In this document: positions 7,853 through 13,135 of the stretch, piece after piece
How positions within the stretch are numbered: position 1 is the first letter of the stretch
How the letters are laid out: every line of letters begins with the position of its first letter
Assembly: GCA_945869715.1 (NCBI GenBank)
Contig: CAMBPP010000031.1
Location: forward strand, 1 to 13,135
Length of the DNA stretch: 13,135 nucleotides
Reading direction: 5' to 3'
Source of the DNA: Bifidobacterium breve
GTDB taxonomy: Bacteria; Actinomycetota; Acidimicrobiia; Acidimicrobiales; Ilumatobacteraceae
Program-made: the position numbers and the translations under genes
Notes under the pieces: generated by a model
Told to the model about the DNA's origin: nothing
The model's database searches: none
Seen by the model: the letters and a program-made list of their open reading frames with translations, nothing else

Positions 7853-7866
7853 TATGATGCGCGCAT
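7853..7866 (+). promoter_or_regulatory. Possible -10 box and overlapping palindromic operator upstream of the SDR gene
   Basis: TATGAT at 7853-7858 differs from TATAAT at one base and would start transcription near 7865, about 59 nt before the SDR ATG. A perfect 10-bp palindrome ATGCGCGCAT (7857-7866) overlaps it and the predicted start, a position suited to a repressor. No good -35 sits at 17-18 nt. Both elements are short enough to be chance. Confidence 0.28.
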
Positions 7867-7923
7867 GAGATGATGTTGCCATAGTTCGGGGTGTTGTTAA
7901 CAGAATTGTGAATTGGGGCATAC

Positions 7924-8706
7924 ATGGGTGTTTTAACCGGAAGAGTTGCATTAGTAACAGGTGGAGGCCGTGGCATTGGCCGTGGAATCAGTGAACTGCT
8001 GGCGGCGCAAGGTGCTGCTGTGGCTATTAATTATCACAGTGGCAAAGAAGGTGCTGAAGAAACTTTGCAAGCAATTCTTCAAGATGGTGGAAATGCCAAA
8101 ATTTATGGAGCTTCAGTTGCTGACTATGAAGAGAGCAGCAACATGGTCAAGGAAATCATTCGCGACTTTGGCCATATTGATATTTTGGTGAACAACGCAG
8201 GCATCGCATCACGTGGCAAAGCGGTTGCCGATACCGATGCTGCTGAGGTAGAGAAGTTGCTAGCTGTTCATGCGGTCGGTGCTCATCAACTTTGTGCAGC
8301 AGTGCTGCCGAGTATGCGCACCCAAGAGCGCGGTGACATCGTTTTCATCTCTTCTGTCGCTACTGCAAATAACTCTGCGAAGGGCGCGCCGTACAACATG
8401 GGTAAAGCCGCCATGGAGGCATTGGCCTTCACGTTGGCTAAAGAAGAACGAAGGCACGGCATTCGTGTGAATATTGCCGCCCCGGGTTTGGTAGAGACCG
8501 ATATGGGTGTTCGTTTGTCGCGTTCCTTAACCGGCAATAAAGAACTCACCGACCTCAGGTCGCTTGACGAAAATGCCCCCTTTGGGCATGTTTGCCAACC
8601 CAGTGATGTGGCCAATGTGGTGCTGTGGTTCTGTTCTCCTGGTTCGGCCTACGTCACAGGGCAACGCGTGCAATGCGATGGCGGGGGTGCCATTTCGAGT
8701 TATTAG
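7924..8706 (+). CDS. SDR family oxidoreductase, FabG-like
   Basis: This is a 260-residue classical short-chain dehydrogenase/reductase. It has a Rossmann loop T12-G-G-G-R-G-I-G19, the NNAG element at 90-93, catalytic S143 (in FISS), and Y157-x3-K161. The end of beta strand 2 reads NYHSGKEGAEE with no acidic residue at the NAD-selective position, which favours NADP(H). The tetrad Asn of helix 4 (usually in a vN-l-G context) appears to be His116 in LAVHAVGAH. His also occurs at this point in MFE-2-type hydroxyacyl-CoA dehydrogenases. A ketoacyl- or hydroxyacyl-CoA/ACP substrate is plausible given the thiolase locus downstream, but it is inferred. ATG 7924 has only a weak GGGG ribosome site 5 nt upstream. 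The gene heads a plus-strand block divergent from the thiamine operon. Confidence 0.88.
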   Translation: MGVLTGRVALVTGGGRGIGRGISELLAAQGAAVAINYHSGKEGAEETLQAILQDGGNAKIYGASVADYEESSNMVKEIIRDFGHIDILVNNAGIASRGKAVADTDAAEVEKLLAVHAVGAHQLCAAVLPSMRTQERGDIVFISSVATANNSAKGAPYNMGKAAMEALAFTLAKEERRHGIRVNIAAPGLVETDMGVRLSRSLTGNKELTDLRSLDENAPFGHVCQPSDVANVVLWFCSPGSAYVTGQRVQCDGGGAISSY

Positions 8707-8735
8707 TAGTGATGGCGTCTGGGTCAGTGGGCAGA

Positions 8736-8751
8736 TAGCCTTCACAAGGTG
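8736..8751 (+). promoter_or_regulatory. Possible leaderless -10 element for nfuA
   Basis: TAGCCT (8736-8741) fits TANNNT and ends 7 nt before the GTG start of nfuA. That start has no usable Shine-Dalgarno sequence. The spacing would put transcription start at or one base before the GTG, giving a leaderless mRNA of the kind common in actinobacteria. The -35 region is not convincing. Confidence 0.32.
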
Positions 8752-9411
8752 ACCCCCGATGCAACTGCAACTGAGACCCCAAAAGTCAGCCCATTCGATA
8801 CGCCAGCGAGCCCTGTTGAATACATCGTGTCGGTGACTCCTGAGGCGGTTGCAAAACTCATTGAGCTGCGCGACGAAGAGCCAGAAAAAGATCGCTTAGG
8901 TCTACGCATTGAAGTAGTGAGCAGCCCAGGTGAAGACTTTCGCTACGATCTGTCTTTCGATGTTGTGACCCAAGCTGCTTTCGCCGATGAAGTGCGTACC
9001 ACCGATGGCATTAAAACAATTGTCGCCGCAAACAGCATCGATCTTCTGCAGGGCTCAATTCTTGATTACTCCGCTGCACAGGGTCTTATTATTCGTAATC
9101 CAAATAAGCCACTCGCTGCCAGTGTTGAAGGTCTTGTACGAAACGACGAATTGTCGGCCAACATTGAAACTGTGTTAGCCGGAGAAGTGAACCCCGCACT
9201 CGCTTCCCATGGCGGGTTCGTTACATTCATGGGTCACGACACCGAAGGCACGGCGTATCTCACCATGGGCGGCGGGTGTCACGGGTGTTCTATGAGTCGA
9301 ATGACCATGTTGGAAGGCGTGCAAACAACGCTGCTGGAAAAGGTTCCTGGCGTTCTGAAGGTTCGCGACCTCACCGACCACACATCTGGCGATAACCCTT
9401 ACTACACCTAA
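8749..9411 (+). CDS. nfuA: NfuA-type Fe-S cluster carrier (degenerate A-type domain plus NifU C-terminal domain)
   Basis: The 220-residue protein has the NfuA two-domain layout. Residues about 25-118 form an A-type (IscA/HesB-like) domain with no cysteine, as in E. coli NfuA. Residues about 135-210 form a NifU C-terminal domain with NPALASHGGFV (148-158), the cluster ligands C177-H-G-C180 inside GGGCHGCSMS, and MTMLEGVQ (186-192). The DHTSGDNPYY ending is typical of the family. Two monomers would hold a [4Fe-4S] cluster across the CxxC motifs and hand it to client enzymes. Residues 1-24 are an acidic, Pro/Thr-rich extension of uncertain reality. GTG 8749 is the only standard start after the in-frame stop at 8710-8712, though an internal GTG near residue 27 is an alternative. 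The gene sits 42 nt after the SDR. Confidence 0.9.
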   Translation: MTPDATATETPKVSPFDTPASPVEYIVSVTPEAVAKLIELRDEEPEKDRLGLRIEVVSSPGEDFRYDLSFDVVTQAAFADEVRTTDGIKTIVAANSIDLLQGSILDYSAAQGLIIRNPNKPLAASVEGLVRNDELSANIETVLAGEVNPALASHGGFVTFMGHDTEGTAYLTMGGGCHGCSMSRMTMLEGVQTTLLEKVPGVLKVRDLTDHTSGDNPYYT

Positions 9412-9444
9412 TTCTCCACATTCCAGCAGCTCGTTCTCACGGGC

Positions 9445-9459
9445 TACTCTCGGAGTATG
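9445..9459 (+). promoter_or_regulatory. Possible leaderless -10 element for the HMGS-like gene
   Basis: TACTCT (9445-9450) fits TANNNT and lies exactly 6 nt before ATG 9457, so the predicted transcription start is the A of the ATG. A GGAG at 9452-9455 is only 1 nt from the ATG, too close to serve as a normal ribosome site. The -35 region is weak. Confidence 0.33.
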
Positions 9460-10872
9460 ACGGGGATTATTTCATATGGCGCTTACATTCCGTATTGGCG
9501 CCTGCAACGCAGCACACTTGCATCGGCTCTTGGTTCAAAAGGGGCAAAAGGCGTGCGTGCTGTAGCAAGCTTCGATGAAGACACCACTTCAATGGGTGTT
9601 GAAGCTAGTCGTATTGCCTTACGTGGAGTCAGTGAAACCTATTCTCCACAATCATTGTGGTTTGCGACTACCGAACCCGGGTATCTCGACAAAACAAATG
9701 CAAATGCAATTCATGCTGCACTGAGCCTCAACACCTCGGTGAATGCTTTCGATTGTTTGGGTTCAGTAAGAAGTGGCATTGCAGCCATGCATGCTGCAGC
9801 GTGTGGAAACTCAATGGCAGTTCTCAGCGATATTCGCACTGGCCTCCCCGGTGGAAACGATGAATCAATGGGGGGCGACGGCGCTGCATCATTTTGCTTT
9901 GGCTCTGAAAACGTCATTGCTGAATTGTTGAGTACTGGTACATCTACATCTGAATTTGTTGATAGGTGGAGAATTCCGGGCGAAAAAGCAAGCAAGCAGT
10001 GGGAAGAGCGATTTGGCGAATATGCCTACGCACCGCTCGTAGCAGTTGCATTTAACGAAGCATTGGAAAAGGCAAACCTCACTGCTGCCGATGTCTCGCA
10101 CAGCATCTTTTCTGGTTTGCATACGCGCGCCGTCAAAGCTGCACCTCAATCTTGTGGCATTAATCTCGACACTCTGCGCGACGATTTTGCCGCAACGCTT
10201 GGAAATTCTGGAACCGCACATTGGGGCGTCATGCTGGCCAATGTTCTCGATACGGCTCAACCAAATGAGGTCATCGCCATTGTGGTGTTGGCCGATGGGG
10301 TCAATGTCATTTTGCTACGTACCACTGAAGCACTAGTCGCTCATCAAAAGCAACAAGACAACTCGCTCACCGTGCAAGCTCAAATTGCTGCTGGTCGCAA
10401 TGACTTGTCGTATGCGCAGTTCCTTACATGGCGTGGATTCTTGCATCGGGAACCACCTCGTCGCCCAGAGCCCGATCGTCCGGCTGGGCCGCCAAGCTTG
10501 CGCACGGCTGCATGGAAATATGGTCTATATGGAAGTCGCGATGAAAGCGGTTTCATCTATTTGCCACCATCGCGCGTCAGTTTGCAGTCGGGCAGTATCG
10601 ACAACATGGAAATGGTGCGGATGGCAGATATTCGCGCAACCATTGCTACCTACACGGTCGACCATTTAGCGTTCAGCATGAGCCCGCCAGTCGTTGCAGC
10701 AGTTATTGACTTCGACGGTGGAGGGCGTTTCCAATGTGAACTGACCGACGTCGATCCAGCAACCGTGAAAATTGGCGACAGGGTTGAAATGTCGTTTCGC
10801 AGGCTCTATACGCAAGATGGAATTCATAACTATTTTTGGAAAGCAAAGCCTGTTCGCACAGGCGTGAAATAA
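9457..10872 (+). CDS. HMG-CoA synthase-like thiolase-superfamily protein fused to a DUF35 OB-fold domain
   Basis: Residues 1-290 of this 471-residue protein follow the HMG-CoA synthase/KAS III fold. They include the GAYIPYWRL opening (8-16) and the FDEDTTSMGVEA segment (39-50), which matches the EDt-tMaveA block of HMG-CoA synthases. H222 (in LHTRAVKAAP) aligns with the catalytic His of the HQPN-G-K element, and G249-N250-S-G aligns with the Asn loop. The catalytic Cys position appears to be V104: in FDCLGSVRSG the seventh residue should be Cys by comparison with FabH, and C100 lies four residues early. After a proline-rich linker (332-347), residues about 353-470 form a DUF35 domain: a zinc-ribbon region, then an OB-fold (MADIRATIATYTVDHLAF). 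All four ribbon cysteines are replaced (R361, S364, S375, S378). It may be a scaffold or atypical acyl-CoA enzyme partnered with the thiolase 12 nt downstream. Confidence 0.82.
   Translation: MTGIISYGAYIPYWRLQRSTLASALGSKGAKGVRAVASFDEDTTSMGVEASRIALRGVSETYSPQSLWFATTEPGYLDKTNANAIHAALSLNTSVNAFDCLGSVRSGIAAMHAAACGNSMAVLSDIRTGLPGGNDESMGGDGAASFCFGSENVIAELLSTGTSTSEFVDRWRIPGEKASKQWEERFGEYAYAPLVAVAFNEALEKANLTAADVSHSIFSGLHTRAVKAAPQSCGINLDTLRDDFAATLGNSGTAHWGVMLANVLDTAQPNEVIAIVVLADGVNVILLRTTEALVAHQKQQDNSLTVQAQIAAGRNDLSYAQFLTWRGFLHREPPRRPEPDRPAGPPSLRTAAWKYGLYGSRDESGFIYLPPSRVSLQSGSIDNMEMVRMADIRATIATYTVDHLAFSMSPPVVAAVIDFDGGGRFQCELTDVDPATVKIGDRVEMSFRRLYTQDGIHNYFWKAKPVRTGVK
10848..10863 (+). other. Small hairpin at the HMGS-like / thiolase junction
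   Basis: GCCTGT (10848-10853), tetraloop TCGC, and ACAGGC (10858-10863) form a perfect 6-bp stem. It ends 6 nt before the stop codon and about 21 nt before the thiolase ATG. No T-tract follows, so it is not an obvious terminator; it could tune downstream expression or be chance in coding sequence. Confidence 0.35.
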
Positions 10873-10884
10873 ATCGGGGGAATT

Positions 10885-12090
10885 ATGGCAAGTCATGGAA
10901 TTCGCGACAAAGTAGCAATTATCGGTATGGGTTGCACCAACTTTGGTGAGCATTGGAACAAGAGCACCGACGACCTGCTCATCGACTCATCAAGTGCTGC
11001 ATTGGCTAATGCAGGAATCACCCTCGACGATGTAGATGCATTTTGGTTAGGAACAATGGGCTCTGGTTTATCTGGGCTGACGCTCAGTAGGCCGTTGAAA
11101 ATTCAACACAAACCAGTGACACACGTAGAGAATTATTGTGCAACGGGTAGCGAAGCATTTCGCAATGCGTGTTATGCCGTTGCGTCTGGTGCCTACGACA
11201 TTGTGATGGCAATTGGCGTGGAGAAGCTCAAAGATTCTGGTTACTCCGGTTTAGTAGTAAGTGCACCTGCGGGTGACGGCACCCAAGCCACGGTCACTGC
11301 ACCTGCAAGTTTTTCATTGTTAGCTCCTGCGTATGCATACAAATACGGAGTAGATGAAGCAGAATTGAAAGACGTACTCACTCGTATTGCATGGAAAAAC
11401 CACCGCAATGGCGCGTTGAACTCGCGAGCTCAATTTAAAAAAGAAGTGTCAAAGGAAACCATTGCTGCTTCTCCACTTATTGCAGGTCAGCTCGGCATTT
11501 TCGATTGCAGCGGAGTGAGCGATGGCTCTGCAGCGGCAATTATTGTGCGCGTAGAAGATGCACATAAATACACCGACCGGCCAATCTATGTGAAAGCACT
11601 GTCGTTCGTGGCGGGGCCAGCCGCTGGCCCCATTGACCCGTCATATGACTACACCACATTTGACGAAGTGGTACACAGTGCTACCGATGCCTACAAGCAG
11701 GCTGGCATTACAGATCCACGTGCAGAGTTAGCAATGGCGGAAGTCCACGACTGCTTTACCCCAACTGAACTCGTGCTCATGGAAGACCTCGGTTTCGCCG
11801 AGCGAGGCACGGCATGGAAAGAAGTGCTTGCAGGAACCTATGACCTCGATGGCGAACTGCCTGTGAACCCCGATGGCGGATTGAAGTCATTTGGTCACCC
11901 CATCGGGGCATCTGGTTTGCGCATGCTTTTCGAATGCTGGACACAATTACGTGGCGAAGCTGGTGCTCGTCAAATTCCCGGCGTCGGTCAAAAAGACTCT
12001 CTGAAAACAAAAGCACTCACGCATAACTTAGGTGGAGCTCCAGGAGCATGTGTGAGCTTTGTAAGTGTTGTGGGCAGCAAGCTCGATTAG
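10885..12090 (+). CDS. Thiolase (acetyl-CoA acetyltransferase-like, SCP2/archaeal type)
   Basis: The 401-residue protein is a complete member of the SCP2/archaeal-type thiolase family. It has the nucleophile C85 in ENYCATGSEA (82-91), H288 in EVHDCFTPTE (286-295), H338 in SFGHPIGASG (335-344), and the C-terminal HNLGGAPGAC (380-389). Such enzymes cleave or condense 3-ketoacyl-CoAs; relatives include the archaeal acetoacetyl-CoA thiolase and the steroid side-chain enzymes. The chain length and substrate cannot be told. ATG 10885 has a strong GGGGGA ribosome site (about 10876-10881) and follows the HMGS-like gene by 12 nt, so both are probably made together and may interact through DUF35. Its TAG overlaps the opposing gene's stop by 3 nt (shared TTAG, 12087-12090). 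Confidence 0.9.
   Translation: MASHGIRDKVAIIGMGCTNFGEHWNKSTDDLLIDSSSAALANAGITLDDVDAFWLGTMGSGLSGLTLSRPLKIQHKPVTHVENYCATGSEAFRNACYAVASGAYDIVMAIGVEKLKDSGYSGLVVSAPAGDGTQATVTAPASFSLLAPAYAYKYGVDEAELKDVLTRIAWKNHRNGALNSRAQFKKEVSKETIAASPLIAGQLGIFDCSGVSDGSAAAIIVRVEDAHKYTDRPIYVKALSFVAGPAAGPIDPSYDYTTFDEVVHSATDAYKQAGITDPRAELAMAEVHDCFTPTELVLMEDLGFAERGTAWKEVLAGTYDLDGELPVNPDGGLKSFGHPIGASGLRMLFECWTQLRGEAGARQIPGVGQKDSLKTKALTHNLGGAPGACVSFVSVVGSKLD
11613..11631 (+). repeat. GC-rich perfect inverted repeat inside the thiolase gene
   Basis: GGGGCCAG (11613-11620), a 3-nt spacer CCG, and CTGGCCCC (11624-11631) are perfectly complementary over 8 bp. This is much more GC-rich than the surroundings. It encodes an AGPAAGP stretch of the thiolase, so it is best read as coding sequence with incidental strong structure. 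Confidence 0.5.
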
Positions 12091-12098
12091 CGAGTTGC
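12077..12098. terminator. Possible bidirectional terminator hairpin at convergent stop codons
   Basis: GCAA-(G)-CTCG (12077-12085) pairs with CGAG-TTGC (12091-12098). This gives 8 bp with one bulged G and a 5-nt loop ATTAG, and the overlapping TAA (minus) and TAG (plus) stops lie in and beside the loop. The structure is nearly symmetrical and so could act on both strands. No T-tract follows on either side, so it would be a non-canonical terminator or an RNA 3'-end stabiliser. Confidence 0.4.
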
Positions 12099-12500
12099 AG
12101 AAAATGGTTCAACACTCAGTTGAGCATTTGTAAAAAGAGAATGTAAATGCGCAGCATGCTCTAACGAGACGTATCTTCGAATATATGAAACCAGCTGCGT
12201 ACGAAACTCTTTTCCGTGACCTTTATTTGCACAAGAGAGGTGCGCAAGTTCGTGCAAAATAGTGTGTTGGGTGGGAGCAACCCCATTGACCAAAATGCAC
12301 CAGTATTCACCAACAGCCACAGCTTCAACATGTGGTGGAAGATCGTGTGACTCAATGCGTGGTGGGTCAATGTCTTCTTGTTCACAAATCTCGTGCAACC
12401 ATGTTCTTGCTTCAGATACGAGCAGCGCACGTGTTGGCATGGCTTCGGCAAATTTCTGCTCTACTTCGTATGTGAGCGCAATTTCTGTTGGGTTGCTCAT
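12087..12500 (-). CDS. Small HExxH zinc metalloprotein (SprT-like / actinobacterial metallohydrolase type)
   Basis: This 137-residue protein has a clear zincin motif, H83-E-L-A-H87. A third candidate ligand is H95 in GHGKEF (94-99), the arrangement seen in SprT-like proteins and in an actinobacterial family of short HExxH putative metallohydrolases. There is no signal peptide or membrane segment, so it is probably cytoplasmic. The N-terminal half (SEARTWLHEICEQEDI, 29-44) is helical by appearance and the middle is beta-like. It starts with ATG 12500, overlapping the stop of the upstream DUF2786 gene by 4 nt (ATGA), with AAAGGGAAA about 8 nt upstream as ribosome site. The two are probably co-translated. 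Its substrate is unknown. Confidence 0.75.
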   Translation of the reverse strand: MSNPTEIALTYEVEQKFAEAMPTRALLVSEARTWLHEICEQEDIDPPRIESHDLPPHVEAVAVGEYWCILVNGVAPTQHTILHELAHLSCANKGHGKEFRTQLVSYIRRYVSLEHAAHLHSLFTNAQLSVEPFSATR

Positions 12501-13135
12501 GATGAGAGTTTCCCTTTGCCTAATGCCCGCGGGAATGAGTTGAGGCGGTTTTTTGAACTGCTGAACTGGGCCCCTGCAGATTTACCGGCAGAAAATGCAT
12601 CACGATCAGAAGAGTAAGTGGTTGAGGAACTGCGTAAATGAGGAGTAGATAATCGCATTTCTGCATCAGCTCGTTTTGCTTGTTCCACCAAAACGAGCCC
12701 GGCACCTGGGGCTTCTCGAATAAGTGACGAGTGTTCTTTTTTCAGTTTTTTGTCGACGCCAACGGTGAAACCTTGCCACCACGAGGTGCGAAATCGGCGG
12801 TCTCCTTGTGGCATGGTGCGTAATGCAAGCAGTTCGGCTGTTGTGAAGAGAACTTCAAGTGAATAAAGATCGTGGGGTGATCCGAATGCGACCATGGTGA
12901 CAGTGTTCGGCGCTGTATCCATCATGTCGCGGTACGAAGCGCAGTTCACTGCAAGTGAAATGACATGTAAAAGCGCCCCGCGGCGCACGCGGTATGGGCC
13001 GGCAAGTACGAATCGTTGAAAGGCGATTGAGTGATGGCGATTGCTTGCATTGTCGGAAATGAAATCGGATTCCGAAATATTGTGCTTTTGCATCAGGCGA
13101 AATGCCAGTGTGAGTGCTGTTTCGGCTTCGGCTTG
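12497..13135 (-). CDS. DUF2786 domain protein, 5' end beyond the window
   Basis: The frame is open to the right edge, so the true start lies outside. 212 codons before the stop are visible. The first ATG in view (13093) is internal: the 14 codons before it read QAEAETALTLAFRL and run into MQKHNISESDF. This is the DUF2786 signature of an alpha-helical EAE-aaL-lA-rLm-kh-I pattern, normally near the protein's N-terminus. About 20-40 residues are probably missing. The middle (about 45-165 of the visible part) looks like a globular domain of the kind that follows DUF2786. The last 50 residues are Ser/Arg/Lys-rich and probably disordered. No catalytic motif is seen and the function is unknown. It is coupled by a 4-nt overlap to the HExxH gene. 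Confidence 0.72.
   Translation of the reverse strand, partial: QAEAETALTLAFRLMQKHNISESDFISDNASNRHHSIAFQRFVLAGPYRVRRGALLHVISLAVNCASYRDMMDTAPNTVTMVAFGSPHDLYSLEVLFTTAELLALRTMPQGDRRFRTSWWQGFTVGVDKKLKKEHSSLIREAPGAGLVLVEQAKRADAEMRLSTPHLRSSSTTYSSDRDAFSAGKSAGAQFSSSKNRLNSFPRALGKGKLSS

Noticed and set aside
9889..10260. 123-codon minus-strand frame inside the HMGS-like gene
   Set aside because: It is Cys/Arg-rich nonsense-like sequence antisense to a conserved domain.
9457..12090. Mevalonate pathway (true HMG-CoA synthase plus thiolase)
   Set aside because: The catalytic Cys appears absent in the synthase-like protein and no HMG-CoA reductase or mevalonate kinase is present.
12497..13093. Complete 198-residue gene starting at the ATG at 13093
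   Set aside because: The frame stays open to the window edge and the preceding codons complete the DUF2786 motif, so this ATG is internal.
1..13135. CRISPR arrays, insertion sequences, tRNA or rRNA genes, prophage genes
   Set aside because: I found no repeat arrays, transposase motifs, cloverleaf-like intergenic sequence or phage proteins; spacers are too short to hold them.

Overview
The window looks like a piece of chromosome from a free-living actinobacterium. An Acidimicrobiia-like lineage is my best guess, but it is an inference. Supporting signs are a mycothiol-dependent maleylpyruvate isomerase-type protein, a CopC-CopD fusion, an actinobacterial HExxH/DUF2786 gene pair, and a thiolase-superfamily protein fused to a DUF35 OB-fold. 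Base composition looks near balanced by eye. Gene packing is extreme: neighbours abut or overlap by 4 nt almost everywhere, and the only sizeable gene-free stretch (7705-7923, 219 nt) is filled by a riboswitch and divergent control signals. I saw no mobile element, CRISPR array, tRNA or rRNA.

Layout, left to right. (1) 34-3271, plus strand: an exported serine hydrolase of the beta-lactamase/PBP fold, a mycothiol-dependent-isomerase-like protein, and a CopC-CopD copper protein with a C-terminal extracytoplasmic domain. The genes are contiguous and probably form one transcript. (2) 3272-7704, minus strand: a thiamine salvage operon read right to left. It has thiamine pyrophosphokinase, the lipoprotein ThiB, the two-domain permease ThiP, the ATPase ThiQ, and a GNAT acetyltransferase as a rider. 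A clear TPP riboswitch at about 7709-7796 precedes it. Its conserved 3' end supplies the Shine-Dalgarno sequence of the first gene, so TPP probably blocks translation. Imported thiamine would be phosphorylated directly to TPP.

(3) 7924-12090, plus strand: an SDR oxidoreductase, an NfuA-type Fe-S carrier, an HMG-CoA-synthase-like/DUF35 fusion, and an SCP2/archaeal-type thiolase. This resembles an acyl-CoA metabolism locus. The fusion protein appears to have lost both the catalytic cysteine (Val at that position) and all four zinc-ribbon cysteines, while the partner thiolase keeps its catalytic Cys and His residues. (4) 12087-13135, minus strand: a small HExxH zinc metalloprotein translationally coupled to a DUF2786 protein that runs off the right edge. 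Its stop codon overlaps the thiolase stop inside the loop of a hairpin.

Nothing here is a proven new system. The best candidates for a second look are the catalytically degenerate HMGS-DUF35/thiolase pair, the DUF2786/HExxH pair, and the GNAT gene inside a riboswitch-controlled thiamine operon.
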